DNA of 64,000 nt from Pantoea agglomerans (lineage in GTDB: Bacteria; Pseudomonadota; Gammaproteobacteria; Enterobacterales; Enterobacteriaceae): NCBI RefSeq assembly GCF_020149765.1, contig NZ_CP083809.1:3472001-3536000 (forward strand), read 5' to 3'. How positions within the stretch are numbered: position 1 is the stretch's first letter; the number at the start of each line of letters is the position of its first letter. The notes under the pieces are model-generated. The model did not search any database. It was not told the DNA's origin and worked only from the letters and a program-made list of their open reading frames with translations. The position numbers were made by a program, and so were the translations under genes. Shown piece after piece: positions 45,556 through 57,437 of this stretch.

Positions 45556-46836
45556 ATGGATAAATTACGCGAACTTAAACGGACGAAACGTCTGGCGCTC
45601 GGCCTGCTGCTGCTGGCCGCCGCCACCTTTATCACCACGCTTTTTCTGCCGCCGGGCTTCTGGGTCAGCGGCGTGAAGGCGGTTGCCGAAGCGGCGATGG
45701 TCGGCGCGCTGGCGGACTGGTTCGCCGTGGTGGCGCTGTTTCGCCGCGTGCCGGTGCCCTTTATCTCGCGCCATACGGCGATTATTCCGCGCAATAAAGA
45801 TCGCATTGGCGACAATCTGGGCCGCTTCGTGCAGGAGAAGTTTCTTGATACCGACTCGCTGCTGGCGCTGATCCGCCGCCACGATCCGGCGCAGATGCTG
45901 GCGCAGTGGCTTAACGCGCCGGGCAATGCCGATCGCGTCGGGCGTCATCTGCTGCAGGTGATGCGCGGCTTTCTCGATCTTACCGACGACGCGCGCATTC
46001 AGGCCTTTATGCGCCGCGCGGTGCATCGCGCCATCGATAAGGTCGATCTGTCGCAAACAGGCGCGGTGCTGCTGGAGAGCCTGACAAAAAACAACCGTCA
46101 TCAGGAGCTGCTCGACGCAGCGATAGATCAGCTGCTGCGCCTGATGCATAAGCCCGCCACGCGCGATTTTATCGCCATGCAGATTGTGCGCTGGCTGAAG
46201 CGCGAGCACCCCATTAAGGCCAAAATGCTGCCGACCGAGTGGCTGGGCGAGCACAGCGCCGAGCTGGTCGCCAACGCCGTGGATTCAGTACTCGACGAGG
46301 TGGCGGCTGACCAGGGCCACGAGCTGCGCCTCGGCTTTAATCGCGCGGTGGATCGGCTGATTGAGAAGCTGAAGCACGATCCAGAGATGGCGGCGCGCGC
46401 CGAGGAGATTAAGCGCTGGATAAAAGAGGATGCCTCGCTGAACCGCTATATCGGCGAGCTGTGGAGCGATCTGCGCGCCTGGCTGAAAACCGATCTCAAC
46501 AGCGACGATTCGCGCGTGCAGGAGAAGGTGCGCCAGGCGGCGCTGTGGCTGGGCGAGAACCTGGCGCGCGACGACGCGCTGCGCGCCTCGATGAACCGTC
46601 ATCTGGAGGAGGCCGCGCGCAGCGTCGCGCCAGAGTTCGCCGCTTTCCTGACGCGTCATATCAGCGATACGGTGAAGAGCTGGGACGCGCGCGATATGTC
46701 GCAGCAGATTGAGCTGAATATCGGCAAGGATCTGCAGTTTATCCGCATTAACGGCACCCTGGTTGGCGGCACTATCGGGCTGATTCTCTATCTGCTGTCG
46801 CAGCTTCCGGCGCTGTTGCCGCTGCTGGCGCGTTAA
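45556..46836 (+). CDS. yjiN: DUF445 family membrane protein YjiN
   Basis: A 426-residue protein of the DUF445 family, as E. coli YjiN. One or two membrane segments near the N-terminus ([24 protein letters not shown], and [18 protein letters not shown]) and one at the C-terminus ([23 protein letters not shown]) flank a long helical domain. Function unknown. The ATG at 45556 is preferred; a GTG at 45550 is also in frame. It lies 41 bp after yjgR. Confidence 0.9.
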   Translation: MDKLRELKRTKRLALGLLLLAAATFITTLFLPPGFWVSGVKAVAEAAMVGALADWFAVVALFRRVPVPFISRHTAIIPRNKDRIGDNLGRFVQEKFLDTDSLLALIRRHDPAQMLAQWLNAPGNADRVGRHLLQVMRGFLDLTDDARIQAFMRRAVHRAIDKVDLSQTGAVLLESLTKNNRHQELLDAAIDQLLRLMHKPATRDFIAMQIVRWLKREHPIKAKMLPTEWLGEHSAELVANAVDSVLDEVAADQGHELRLGFNRAVDRLIEKLKHDPEMAARAEEIKRWIKEDASLNRYIGELWSDLRAWLKTDLNSDDSRVQEKVRQAALWLGENLARDDALRASMNRHLEEAARSVAPEFAAFLTRHISDTVKSWDARDMSQQIELNIGKDLQFIRINGTLVGGTIGLILYLLSQLPALLPLLAR

Positions 46837-46858
46837 ATCGCGTCGCTCTTACCGCCAC

Positions 46859-46880
46859 AACCCGCTTTTTAAGGCGGGTT
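46859..46880. terminator. Hairpin between yjiN and the Rpn gene
   Basis: AACCCGC (46859-46865) pairs with GCGGGTT (46874-46880). It lies between two convergent genes and has no clear T-run after the stem, so it is a weak terminator at best. Confidence 0.45.
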
Positions 46881-46920
46881 CTGCCGTAGGGTCAGGCGGA
46901 AAATGGTGCGGCTAAGTGGA

Positions 46921-47838
46921 TTAGTTTACGCTGATGCGCGCCAGATCCTCTTCCTTCAGGCCGGTAGCCTGCAGGATCGCCTCACGCGGCAGCTTCATTT
47001 TTAGCAGGCTGCGCGCAACTTCGCGTTTGCCCTCAAGCATCCCTTCCAGCTTGCCCTGAATCTCGCCCTCTTTGCGGCCTTCCTGCTTAAGCTGTTCTGC
47101 AATCGTCATCAGTGCGTCCTCCTGTTGCGGCATTCGCTGCGCCAGTTCACGAACAAAGGCACCGGCGTCTGTAGTTTCGCCTGCCTGAATAATATAGTTT
47201 ACCAGCGAGAGTGTTTGTGATGAAGATTCGTCCGCCTGCAAAGCCGACACCAGCAGATCGATGACCTCTGCTAAATCGCGCTGACGAATATGTTTTTGCA
47301 GCAGCGTCAGCGCCGCCATTCGGCGGTGCTGCACAATCTCCTCGTCGGGAATAACGGTGACATCCACCAGCGGAAAAGCCTTGCCGTAAACAGCGGCGGC
47401 CAGCACCGGGTCGCCAAACCCATCCAGCCAGCAGGTTGACCAGGGATAGGGGCTACGCTGACCGGCGTAAAACAGCACCGGTATCACCAGCGGCAGCTTC
47501 TTATGTCCGGCGTCAAGGTGGCGCTTCATTGCCGCCACCGCATAGCGCAGCAGCCGGAACGCCATCTGTTTGTCCGGCGTCGACTGGTGCTCTATCAGCA
47601 CCTGCAGATAGCCGTCGTCGCCGCTTCGGGTTTTCATACTGTAGAGTACGTCACTAAAGTAAGGGCGCAGATCATCTTCCACAAAAGAGCCGGAGGCGAG
47701 CCTGAGCGTGCTGAGGTCGCAGAGCGCAAGGAGCTGCGGCGGAAGGTGGATTTCCATAAAGTCGCGAGCCACGTCTGGCTGGCTGAGAAGCTGGCGGAAG
47801 ACAGCGTCGTGCGGCGTCGGCGTCGTTTTCTTCTTCAT
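46921..47838 (-). CDS. Rpn family recombination-promoting nuclease/putative transposase
   Basis: A 305-residue protein of the Rpn (YhgA-like, PDDEXK) family, DNA endonucleases that raise RecA-independent recombination in E. coli. The N-terminal HDAVFRQLLSQPDVARDFMEIHLP and the catalytic region DVLYSMKTRSGDDGYLQVLIEHQSTPD are present. The C-terminus has the repetitive Gly/Lys/Glu segment (EGRKEGEIQGKLEGMLEGKREVARSLLKM) usual in this family. The ATG at 47838 follows AGGA and is preferred to 47877. Stand-alone gene between yjiN and the lptFG operon. Confidence 0.9.
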   Translation of the reverse strand: MKKKTTPTPHDAVFRQLLSQPDVARDFMEIHLPPQLLALCDLSTLRLASGSFVEDDLRPYFSDVLYSMKTRSGDDGYLQVLIEHQSTPDKQMAFRLLRYAVAAMKRHLDAGHKKLPLVIPVLFYAGQRSPYPWSTCWLDGFGDPVLAAAVYGKAFPLVDVTVIPDEEIVQHRRMAALTLLQKHIRQRDLAEVIDLLVSALQADESSSQTLSLVNYIIQAGETTDAGAFVRELAQRMPQQEDALMTIAEQLKQEGRKEGEIQGKLEGMLEGKREVARSLLKMKLPREAILQATGLKEEDLARISVN

Positions 47839-47940
47839 CTTTCCTGACTCTGAAAAAACCTCCGCAGAGCCTGGCATAGCTGAAAAAGAGAGTCATTAGC
47901 GATACCGGTAAAGACTACCGGTTTTCAGTAGGTTATAAGC

Positions 47941-47970
47941 ATGAGGCCGCAATGTGCGGCCTCATTTTTG
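47941..47970. terminator. Hairpin downstream of lptG
   Basis: ATGAGGCCGCA-ATG-TGCGGCCTCAT, a perfect 11-bp stem (47941-47965), with TTTTT on the plus-strand side. It is 25 bp beyond the lptG stop and probably ends the lptFG transcript, although the better T-run is on the opposite strand. Confidence 0.65.
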
Positions 47971-47990
47971 CGACTGTTTTGCTTTCGGGC

Positions 47991-49067
47991 TTAGCGCCGC
48001 TTAATCAGCAGGAACAGGCTAATGGCGAAGAACGCGGCGCTGGGCAGGATGGCCCCCATCACCGGCGGCAGGCCGTAAACCAGGCTCAGCGGGCCAAAAA
48101 TCTGGTCCAGCACGTAGAACAGGAAGCCGAAGCTGATGCCCGTTACCACACGCACGCCCATCGACACGCTGCGCAGCGGACCGAAGATAAACGACAGCGC
48201 CATCAGCATCATGACCGCCACCGACAGCGGCTGGAAAATCTTGCTCCACATATTGAGCCGGTAGCGTCCCGACTCCTGGCCGCTCTGCTTCAGATACTTA
48301 CTGTAGTTATAGAGGCCGCGAATCGACAGCGCGTCGGGATCGAGCGCCACCACGCCGAGCTTATCCGGCGTCAGGCTGGTTTTCCATTCGCCGCTCAGGC
48401 TCTGCGAGCCGCTAATCTGCTTCGGGTCGTTGAGATCTGACTCATCCACCTGCGCCAGATTCCAGCGTTTGTTCGCCTGGTCCCAGGTCGCGCTGGCGGC
48501 GTAGCGCACGCTCTTCAGACGACGATCGTCGCTGAAGTTATAGATGCTGACGCCGTCGAGCTGGTTATCGCCGCGCACCCGTTCGATATAGATAAAGTTA
48601 TTGCCATCTTTCGCCCACAGGCCGTTCTGCGTCGACACCAGCGCGCCGCCGTAAAGCTGCGTTGCGCGGTAGTTGCGCGCCATCTGCTCGCCCGCCGGGG
48701 CCAGAAACTCGCCAATCGCCATGGTCAGCAGCACCAGCGGAATAGCGGTTTTCATCACCGACAGCGCCACCTGCATGCGGGTAAAGCCCGCCGCCTGCAT
48801 CACTACCAGCTCGCTGCGCTGCGCCAGCGTGCCCAGGCCGAGCAGCGCGCCAAGCAGCGCCGCCATAGGGAAGAAGATCTCAATATCCTTCGGCACGCTG
48901 AGCAGCGTGTAGTAACCGGCGGCGAGCGCGGTATAGGCGCCCTGCCCGGTCTTGCGCAGCTGATCGACGAACTTGATGATGCCGGAGAGCGACACCAGCA
49001 TGAACAGCGTCAACATGATGGTATTGAAAATGGTTTTACCGATATAACGGTCGAGAACGCGAAACAT
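47991..49067 (-). CDS. lptG: LPS export ABC transporter permease LptG
   Basis: A 358-residue inner-membrane permease of the LptB2FG complex that extracts lipopolysaccharide from the inner membrane. It matches the family from MFRVLDRYIGKTIFNTIMLTLFMLVSLSGIIKFVDQLR to the C-terminal membrane spans. A periplasmic beta-jellyroll domain lies in the middle. The ATG at 49067 overlaps the lptF stop (ATGA), which decides the start against the upstream candidate at 49127. Confidence 0.96.
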   Translation of the reverse strand: MFRVLDRYIGKTIFNTIMLTLFMLVSLSGIIKFVDQLRKTGQGAYTALAAGYYTLLSVPKDIEIFFPMAALLGALLGLGTLAQRSELVVMQAAGFTRMQVALSVMKTAIPLVLLTMAIGEFLAPAGEQMARNYRATQLYGGALVSTQNGLWAKDGNNFIYIERVRGDNQLDGVSIYNFSDDRRLKSVRYAASATWDQANKRWNLAQVDESDLNDPKQISGSQSLSGEWKTSLTPDKLGVVALDPDALSIRGLYNYSKYLKQSGQESGRYRLNMWSKIFQPLSVAVMMLMALSFIFGPLRSVSMGVRVVTGISFGFLFYVLDQIFGPLSLVYGLPPVMGAILPSAAFFAISLFLLIKRR

Positions 49068-50167
49068 CAGACGGAACCTCCGCGGCTGAAGCGGGCGCGC
49101 ACGCGGCGCATCGGCACCGTATCCCACAGGTTAAGGGCTACCGCCAGCAGCAGATAGCTGATATTCACCACCCACATCCAGATCGCCGGATCGAGCCGCC
49201 CTTTCGCCGCATTCGACTTCAGCGAGCTCTGCAGCAGGAAGAAGATCAGATAGAGCAGCATCGCGGGCAGCATCGACAGCACGCGTCCCTGACGCGGGTT
49301 GACCACGCTGAGCGGCACCACCATCAGCGCCATCACCAGCACCGCGAAAATCAGCGTAAAGCGCCAGTGCAGCTCCGAGCGGAACGCCGGGGTATCGTTG
49401 CTGAGCAGCGTAGTGAGATCGGACTGCTCGGCGTCGTTTGGATCGAGCGTCGCCTCTTTATAGCCGACGCGCGCCTGATAGTTGGTGAAGTCGGTAATGC
49501 GGAAGTCGCGCAGCATCGCCGTGCCTTCGAAGCGGGTGCCTTTATCCAGCGTCACCACCTGTGAGCCGTCTTTGTGCTGCTCCATATGGCCGCTGTCCGC
49601 CAGCACCACCGACGGCCGTGCGTTGCCTTTGGCGCGCAGCTGCGCCAGGAAGACGTTGCCGAACTGGTTGCCCTTGACGTTTTCAATAAACAGCACCGAG
49701 TTGCCGTCGCTGGAGCTCTGGAACTGCCCAGCCGCAAGCGCCGCCGCGCCAGGGTTGGCTTTGGCGTTTTGCGTCACCTCGTCCTGATAGCGCGAGGACC
49801 AGGGGCCGAGCCAGATCACGTTGACCGCCGCCACAACGGAGGTGAGCAGCATCAACACCATCGCCGCCTTCACCAGCACGCTTTTGCCTAATCCGCAGGC
49901 GTGCATTACGGTGATTTCGCTGTCGGTATAGAGCTTGCCCAGCGTCATCAGGATCGCCAGAAACAGGCTTAACGGCAGAATAAGTTGTGCCATTTCAGGC
50001 ACGCCAAGCCCTAACAGAGTCAGAACGAGATTTGTTGGGATTTCGCCGTCCACCGCAGCCCCTAAAATCCGCACTAACTTCTGACAAAAGAAGATAAGCA
50101 GCAGGATGAAAAGGATAGCCAGCTGGCTTTTGAGCGTTTCCCGAACCAGATATCTAATGATGATCAC
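49067..50167 (-). CDS. lptF: LPS export ABC transporter permease LptF
   Basis: A 366-residue partner permease of LptG. It starts MIIIRYLVRETLKSQLAILFILLLIFFCQKLVRILG and has the typical EMAQLILPLSLFLAILMTLGKLYTDSEITVMHACG coupling region. A periplasmic domain and three C-terminal spans follow. It is divergent from pepA, with 257 bp between, the same arrangement as in E. coli. Essential envelope gene. Confidence 0.97.
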   Translation of the reverse strand: MIIIRYLVRETLKSQLAILFILLLIFFCQKLVRILGAAVDGEIPTNLVLTLLGLGVPEMAQLILPLSLFLAILMTLGKLYTDSEITVMHACGLGKSVLVKAAMVLMLLTSVVAAVNVIWLGPWSSRYQDEVTQNAKANPGAAALAAGQFQSSSDGNSVLFIENVKGNQFGNVFLAQLRAKGNARPSVVLADSGHMEQHKDGSQVVTLDKGTRFEGTAMLRDFRITDFTNYQARVGYKEATLDPNDAEQSDLTTLLSNDTPAFRSELHWRFTLIFAVLVMALMVVPLSVVNPRQGRVLSMLPAMLLYLIFFLLQSSLKSNAAKGRLDPAIWMWVVNISYLLLAVALNLWDTVPMRRVRARFSRGGSV

Positions 50168-50409
50168 GCTTAGTACGCCTGTGATAACTTGTCTTTTTGC
50201 AGGAAAATCGCTAGTTTCAACGCTTATTAGCCATTTTTCTTCATCAATGGCCTGCGTCGCAGCTAAAATGGTATGACAAACGCGTCAGGGTGGTGAAAAT
50301 TAACGCATTGCCACACTAAACGTAGTTCGAACGCTGATTACCAACAAACTTTTTACCTCTGTGGTAACAAGCGGACCATTCTAGCGACAGCCGCGGCCGT
50401 TGTCTTTAA

Positions 50410-51936
<1,527 letters not shown>

Positions 51937-52071
51937 GCCTCGCTGCGCGCCGCTCTCAGGGGCGGCGCGCATTGATTTATATCACCGCAGACGCCATATC
52001 CATCTCATCGGGAAGTGCTACCGCGCGCCTTAGCTGGTAACATCGACACCTCTCACCCACAAGGCATTTCC

Positions 52072-52530
52072 ATGAAAAACGCAACCTTCTACGTAATGGA
52101 AACGGACTCGCCCAGCGAAGAGCTGAGCGCCATCGAGGCGCTGGTGTGCGATCTGGCGGAAACGCGCTGGCGGGCGGGCAAACGCATTTTGATCGCCTGT
52201 GAAGACGAACAGCAGGCCATTCGGCTCGACGAGGCGCTGTGGCAGCGCCCGGCCAACGCCTTCGTGCCGCACAATCTGGCGGGTGAAGGTCCGCGCTACG
52301 GCGCGCCGGTCGAGCTCGCCTGGCCGCAGCGTCGCGGCAGCTCGCCGCGCGATCTGCTGATTAGCCTGCTGCCGCAGTTTGCAGATTTTGCTACTGCTTT
52401 CCATGAAGTGATAGACTTCGTACCCTACGAAGAGTCTCAGAAACAGCTGGCGCGCGACCGCTATAAAGCGTACCGCAGCGTTGGTTTCCAATTGAATACG
52501 GCCACGCCGCCGCAGCCGCAAACGACATAG
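52072..52530 (+). CDS. holC: DNA polymerase III chi subunit
   Basis: A 152-residue protein linking the clamp loader to single-strand binding protein. Family features: [47 protein letters not shown] and [21 protein letters not shown]. The ATG at 52072 gives the usual N-terminus; the longer upstream start would run into the pepA spacer. It is 5 bp before valS. Confidence 0.95.
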   Translation: MKNATFYVMETDSPSEELSAIEALVCDLAETRWRAGKRILIACEDEQQAIRLDEALWQRPANAFVPHNLAGEGPRYGAPVELAWPQRRGSSPRDLLISLLPQFADFATAFHEVIDFVPYEESQKQLARDRYKAYRSVGFQLNTATPPQPQTT

Positions 52531-52535
52531 CAGAA

Positions 52536-55391
52536 ATGGAAAAAACATATAACCCGCAAGATATCGAGCAGCCGCTTTACGAGCACTGGGAAGAGCAAGG
52601 CTATTTCAAGCCTAACGGCGATACCAGCCAGGAAAGCTTCTGCATAATGATCCCGCCGCCGAACGTCACCGGCAGCCTGCACATGGGTCACGCTTTCCAG
52701 CAGACCATCATGGACACCATGATCCGCTACCAGCGCATGCAGGGGAAAAACACGCTGTGGCAGGTAGGTACCGATCATGCGGGCATCGCCACTCAGATGG
52801 TGGTGGAGCGCAAGATCGCCGCCGAAGAGGGCAAAACGCGCCAGGATTACGGCCGCGACGCCTTTATCGAGAAGATTTGGCAGTGGAAGGCGGAGTCGGG
52901 CGGCACCATTACCCGCCAGATGCGTCGCCTCGGCAACTCCGTGGACTGGGAGCGCGAGCGCTTCACCATGGATGAAGGCCTCTCCAACGCGGTGAAAGAG
53001 GTGTTCGTTCGCCTGCATAAAGAGAACCTTATCTATCGCGGCAAACGCCTGGTGAACTGGGATCCGAAACTGCGCACCGCGATTTCCGATCTGGAAGTGG
53101 AAAACCGCGAGAGCAAAGGCTCTATGTGGCATATCCGCTATCCGCTGGCGGACGGCGTGAAAACCGCTGAAGGCAAAGATTATCTGGTGGTGGCCACCAC
53201 CCGTCCGGAAACCCTGCTGGGCGATACCGGCGTGGCGGTCAACCCGGAAGACCCGCGCTACAAAGATCTGATCGGCAAAGAGGTGATCCTGCCGCTGGTC
53301 AACCGTCGCATTCCCATCGTGGGCGACGAGCACGCGGATATGGAGAAAGGCACCGGCTGCGTGAAGATCACCCCGGCGCACGACTTCAACGACTATGAGG
53401 TCGGCCGTCGCCACAAGCTGCCGATGATCAACATCCTGACCTTTGACGGCGATATCCGCGAACGCGCCCAGGTGTACGACACCAACGGCGAAGTCAGCGA
53501 CGCCTGCTCGGATGAGATCCCGGCGCAGTTCCAGAAAATGGAGCGCTTCGCCGCGCGCAAGGCGATTGTCGCCGCCGTGGACGAGCTGGGCCTGCTGGAC
53601 GAGATTAAACCACACGACCTGACCGTGCCTTACGGCGATCGCGGCGGCGTTGTCATCGAGCCGATGCTGACCGACCAGTGGTACGTGCGTACCGCGCCGC
53701 TGGCGAAAGTCGCGGTCGAGGCGGTCGAGAACGGCGATATCCAGTTCGTGCCGAAGCAGTATGAAAACATGTACTTCTCCTGGATGCGTGACATTCAGGA
53801 CTGGTGTATCTCCCGTCAGCTCTGGTGGGGCCACCGTATTCCAGCCTGGTACGACAACGACGGCAACGTCTATGTTGGCCGCAGCGAAGAGGAAGTGCGC
53901 AGCGAAAACAACCTGGGCGCGGACGTGGCGCTGCGTCAGGATGAAGACGTGCTCGACACCTGGTTCTCCTCTGGGCTGTGGACCTTCTCGACCCTCGGCT
54001 GGCCGGAGAACACCGAGGCGCTGCGCCAGTTCCACCCGACAAGCGTGCTGGTGAGCGGCTTCGACATTATCTTCTTCTGGATTGCCCGCATGATCATGCT
54101 GACCATGCACTTCCTCAAAGATGAGAACGGCAAGCCGCAGGTGCCGTTCAAGACCGTCTATATGACCGGTCTGATCCGCGACGAAGAAGGCCAGAAGATG
54201 TCGAAATCCAAAGGCAACGTTATCGATCCGCTGGATATGGTCGACGGCATCTCGCTGGAAGATCTGCTGGAGAAACGTACCGGTAATATGATGCAGCCGC
54301 AGCTGGCGGAGAAGATCCGCAAGCGCACCGAGAAGCAGTTCCCGCAAGGTATTGAGCCGTCGGGCACCGACGCGCTGCGCTTTACCCTGGCGGCGCTCGC
54401 CTCCACCGGTCGCGACATCAACTGGGATATGAAGCGTCTGGAAGGCTACCGCAACTTCTGTAACAAGCTGTGGAACGCCAGCCGCTTCGTGCTGATGAAC
54501 ACCGAAGATCAGGATTGCGGTCAGAACGGCGGCGAGATGACGCTGTCGCTGGCGGATCGCTGGATCCTCGCCGAGTTCAACAGCACGGTGAAAGCGTACC
54601 GCGAAGCGCTGGACAGCTACCGCTTCGATATCGCTGCGAATATTCTTTATGACTTCACCTGGAACCAGTTCTGCGACTGGTACCTGGAGCTGACCAAGCC
54701 GGTGATGAACAGCGGCAGCGAAGCGGAGCTGCGCGGCACGCGCAACACGCTGGTGACGGTGCTGGAAGCGCTGCTGCGCCTCGCCCACCCGATTATTCCG
54801 TTTATCACCGAGACCATCTGGCAGCGCGTGAAGGTGCTGAAGAACATCAGCGACGACACCATTATGCTGCAGCCTTTCCCGCAGTACGACGCGGCGAAAG
54901 AGGATGCGGAAGCGATGGCGGACGTGGAGTGGATGAAGCAGGCGATCGTCGCGGTACGTAATATCCGCGCCGAGATGAATATCGCCCTGAGCAAACCGCT
55001 CGACGTGCTGCTGCGCGACTGCTCTCCTGCGGCGCTGCGCCGTGTAGAGGCGAACCGCACCTTCCTGTCGCGCCTGGCGCGTCTGGAGAGCCTGACCATT
55101 CTGCCGGCAGGCGAAAAAGGCCCGGTTTCGGTGACGAAAATCATCGAAGGCGCCGAGCTGCTGATCCCGATGGCGGGCCTGGTGGATAAGGCGGCGGAGC
55201 TGGATCGTCTGGCGAAAGAGCTGGGCAAGCTCGACGTTGAGATTGAGAAGATCCAGACCAAGCTAGCGAACGAAGGCTTTGTCTCACGCGCACCAGAAGC
55301 GGTCGTGGCCAAAGAGCGCGAGCGCGTTGCCGAGCTGGAGCAGTCGAAAGCGAAGCTGATTGAACAGCAGGCGGTGATTGCGGCGCTCTGA
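52536..55391 (+). CDS. valS: Valyl-tRNA synthetase
   Basis: A 951-residue class I synthetase charging tRNA-Val. HIGH motif [15 protein letters not shown] (about residue 42) and KMSKS motif [14 protein letters not shown] (about 553) are intact. The editing domain lies between them and the C-terminal coiled coil ([22 protein letters not shown]) is present. Length as in E. coli. It follows holC by 5 bp and ends with a strong terminator. Confidence 0.98.
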   Translation: MEKTYNPQDIEQPLYEHWEEQGYFKPNGDTSQESFCIMIPPPNVTGSLHMGHAFQQTIMDTMIRYQRMQGKNTLWQVGTDHAGIATQMVVERKIAAEEGKTRQDYGRDAFIEKIWQWKAESGGTITRQMRRLGNSVDWERERFTMDEGLSNAVKEVFVRLHKENLIYRGKRLVNWDPKLRTAISDLEVENRESKGSMWHIRYPLADGVKTAEGKDYLVVATTRPETLLGDTGVAVNPEDPRYKDLIGKEVILPLVNRRIPIVGDEHADMEKGTGCVKITPAHDFNDYEVGRRHKLPMINILTFDGDIRERAQVYDTNGEVSDACSDEIPAQFQKMERFAARKAIVAAVDELGLLDEIKPHDLTVPYGDRGGVVIEPMLTDQWYVRTAPLAKVAVEAVENGDIQFVPKQYENMYFSWMRDIQDWCISRQLWWGHRIPAWYDNDGNVYVGRSEEEVRSENNLGADVALRQDEDVLDTWFSSGLWTFSTLGWPENTEALRQFHPTSVLVSGFDIIFFWIARMIMLTMHFLKDENGKPQVPFKTVYMTGLIRDEEGQKMSKSKGNVIDPLDMVDGISLEDLLEKRTGNMMQPQLAEKIRKRTEKQFPQGIEPSGTDALRFTLAALASTGRDINWDMKRLEGYRNFCNKLWNASRFVLMNTEDQDCGQNGGEMTLSLADRWILAEFNSTVKAYREALDSYRFDIAANILYDFTWNQFCDWYLELTKPVMNSGSEAELRGTRNTLVTVLEALLRLAHPIIPFITETIWQRVKVLKNISDDTIMLQPFPQYDAAKEDAEAMADVEWMKQAIVAVRNIRAEMNIALSKPLDVLLRDCSPAALRRVEANRTFLSRLARLESLTILPAGEKGPVSVTKIIEGAELLIPMAGLVDKAAELDRLAKELGKLDVEIEKIQTKLANEGFVSRAPEAVVAKERERVAELEQSKAKLIEQQAVIAAL

Positions 55392-55410
55392 TTTTACGCC
55401 GCTTCACTGA

Positions 55411-55442
55411 AAAAACCCTGCGCTACGGCGCGGGGTTTTTTA
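55411..55442 (+). terminator. Intrinsic terminator after valS
   Basis: AAAAACCCTGCGC (55411-55423) pairs with GCGCGGGGTTTTT (55428-55440) around TACG, with one U-G pair, and ends in a T-run. Strong rho-independent shape, possibly working on both strands. Confidence 0.85.
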
Positions 55443-55525
55443 TTGGCGGCTTATTACATTGAATAGAAAGTAGCCACCCTGTTCTCTCTTATGTTACATT
55501 TAAATATAACTTTTGGAGGTTACTT

Positions 55526-55783
55526 ATGCATACGACCCATCTTCGTAAAGTAGGCGGCTCTGTTATGTTAGCCGTCCCCCCCGCTCTGCTCGATATCCTT
55601 CAGCTCAGTGCCGATGCGCAGGTTGGTCTTACCGTCGATAACGGCCGTCTGATTATCGAACCTAAACCTGTTCCCAGCTACACGTTGTCTGAGTTGCTGG
55701 CTAAATGCGACCCCAATGCGGAACTGACGGATGAAGATCGTCAGTGGCTTAATGCCACGCCAGTAGGTAAAGAGGAACTCTAA
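55526..55783 (+). CDS. ChpS/MazE-like antitoxin
   Basis: An 85-residue AbrB/MazE-type antitoxin. The N-terminal swapped-hairpin DNA-binding motif is HTTHLRKVGGSVMLAVPPALLDILQL. An acidic C-terminal tail (AKCDPNAELTDEDRQWL) would wrap and neutralise the toxin. It has a strong GGAGG ribosome-binding site, as expected for the more abundant partner. The toxin start overlaps its stop codon (TAATG). It is likely to repress its own operon. Confidence 0.88.
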   Translation: MHTTHLRKVGGSVMLAVPPALLDILQLSADAQVGLTVDNGRLIIEPKPVPSYTLSELLAKCDPNAELTDEDRQWLNATPVGKEEL

Positions 55784-56115
55784 TGGAGCGCGGCGAAATC
55801 TGGCTGGTTTCACTCGATCCTACAGCCGGTCATGAGCAACAAGGCACGCGTCCCGTATTGATAGTCTCGCCTGCGGCTTTTAATCAGCTAACGCAAACAC
55901 CCGTTGTATTACCCATAACAACTGGCGGAAGTTTTGCCCGTACCGCAGGCTTCGCAGTATCACTCGATGAGGCTGGTACACGTACCCGAGGCGTTATTCG
56001 CTGTGATCAGCCACGTGCGATTGATATGCGAGCTCGTCAAGGTAAGCGGCTGGAGAAAATTCCAGCCGACGTGATGGCAGAGGTACAGGCAATTTTGCGT
56101 GCGATACTCATTTAA
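55783..56115 (+). CDS. chpB: ChpB/PemK-type mRNA interferase toxin
   Basis: A 110-residue MazF-superfamily endoribonuclease that cuts single-stranded mRNA and stops growth when freed from the antitoxin. Family pattern: RGEIWLVSLDPTAGHEQQGTRPVLIVSP, VVLPITTGGSFARTAGFAVSL, and GVIRCDQPRAIDMRARQGKRL. It closely resembles ChpB of E. coli. The pair sits between valS and yjgM, where E. coli has no such genes, so it is a local insertion. Confidence 0.9.
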   Translation: MERGEIWLVSLDPTAGHEQQGTRPVLIVSPAAFNQLTQTPVVLPITTGGSFARTAGFAVSLDEAGTRTRGVIRCDQPRAIDMRARQGKRLEKIPADVMAEVQAILRAILI

Positions 56116-56132
56116 TCTTTATAAAGGTCAGT

Positions 56133-56838
56133 TTAGCCTGGAAGAGATTCAAATAATTTTTTTAACGCCGCGCCTGTTCTGACCCGATCGCTTTTAGCTA
56201 TCAGACAAAACTGACTTAAATCGTTGAGATCTTTTTTGGATTTCTCATCCGACTTCCAGATTAAGCCATTATTTTCCAGAGTCTTTTGCCTTAATTCTTT
56301 TATAGCAGAAGGACACACCAGCCATACTGCGCCGCTGGAAAAGACCCCAACTCCATTTACAAGACGAATATTACCTTCATCCCACTTGCGCGTTTCCCCC
56401 CATTCTTTTTCCGGGAAATAATATGCAGGAAATTGATCCGCGTTAAAGGCAAAAACCTTTTTTTCCCAGGAAGACATCCCTACCAGCTCAATTCCACCCT
56501 GGTTAATCTGAATGAGCAGAGCGGAAAAATCACTAATAACAACAATAAGCACGGCGGGCGCTAGCGCCAGTGTGGAGGGAACAGGCCGATCGCGCTCGCT
56601 TTTATTTTTGAAAATCATAAAAATCGCAGATGGCAAGACAAACATGAAAGATATGGCAATAAAAAAATCAGAGACGGTATTAATGCCGCTAAACTTCCCG
56701 CAATATTCCCAATAATCAAAGGAAAAAATCTATACGACCAAGCAACTGAAAGTAAGCCCAAACGTTTATAAATTCCGTCACAACAAAAAGAACAGATAAG
56801 TTTTTATAATTTTTAAATAACCAGCGTAACGCTACCAT
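56133..56838 (-). pseudogene. Hypothetical membrane protein with a frameshift
   Basis: Two minus-strand frames join into one 234-residue protein if one base is removed from the six-A run at 56723-56728. The first part runs from the ATG at 56838 (GGAGG upstream; ALRWLFKNYKNLSVLFVVTEFINVWAYFQLLGRIDF). The second continues SFDYWEYCGKFSGINTVSDFFIAISFMFVLPSAIFMIF to the C-terminus LKKLFESLPG. Three membrane segments lie in the N-terminal half, followed by a soluble C-terminal domain. I recognise no family. As written the gene is broken; the break in a homopolymer makes sequencing error or phase variation possible. Confidence 0.65.
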
Positions 56839-56933
56839 TTCATGCCTCCATGCATTATCAGTTATATTGCTTTTCACCGACGATAATGCTATTTCTGGTG
56901 AATGACTAACCGAGTTAACCACGCTATTTCGCC

Positions 56934-57437
56934 ATGATCCTTGAAACTCAGCCTTCACTTAAGCTGCGCCCCATCAGCGCCGCCGACAATTCCCATATCG
57001 CCCAGGTCATCCGCACCGTCTCGGCGGAGTTCGGCCTGACCGCGGACAAAGGCTATACCGTGGCCGATCCGCAGCTCGACAGCCTGTATGAACTCTACAG
57101 CGCCGAGCACAGCGCCTACTGGATTGTTGAGCATCAGGGAAAAGTCATGGGCGGTGGCGGCGTCGCTCCCCTCGCCTGCAGCGCGCCCGATATCTGTGAG
57201 CTGCAGAAAATGTATTTCCTGCCAGAGGTGCGCGGCTTTGGCGTGGCGCGCGAGCTGGCGCTGCGCGCGATGGAGCATGCGCGTCAGCGCGGCTTCCGCC
57301 GCTGCTATCTGGAAACCACCGGCAGCCTGACGCGCGCGATCAGGCTCTACGAATCTCTGGGCTTCGAACATATTGATAACGCACTGGGCTGTACAGGCCA
57401 TGTGGACTGCGAAGTCCGTATGCTGAAAACGCTATAG
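56934..57437 (+). CDS. yjgM: GNAT acetyltransferase YjgM
   Basis: A 167-residue acetyltransferase clearly homologous to E. coli YjgM. The acetyl-CoA-binding region is [40 protein letters not shown], followed by [27 protein letters not shown]. The E. coli protein was reported to acetylate O-acetylserine-like small molecules and aminotriazole; substrate here is inferred from that. Its end overlaps the convergent phosphatase gene by 6 bp. Confidence 0.92.
   Translation: MILETQPSLKLRPISAADNSHIAQVIRTVSAEFGLTADKGYTVADPQLDSLYELYSAEHSAYWIVEHQGKVMGGGGVAPLACSAPDICELQKMYFLPEVRGFGVARELALRAMEHARQRGFRRCYLETTGSLTRAIRLYESLGFEHIDNALGCTGHVDCEVRMLKTL

Noticed and set aside
52461..54788. 775-codon open frame on the minus strand
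   Set aside because: Entirely antisense to valS; His/Arg/Val-rich composition typical of an antisense shadow of a GC-rich gene.
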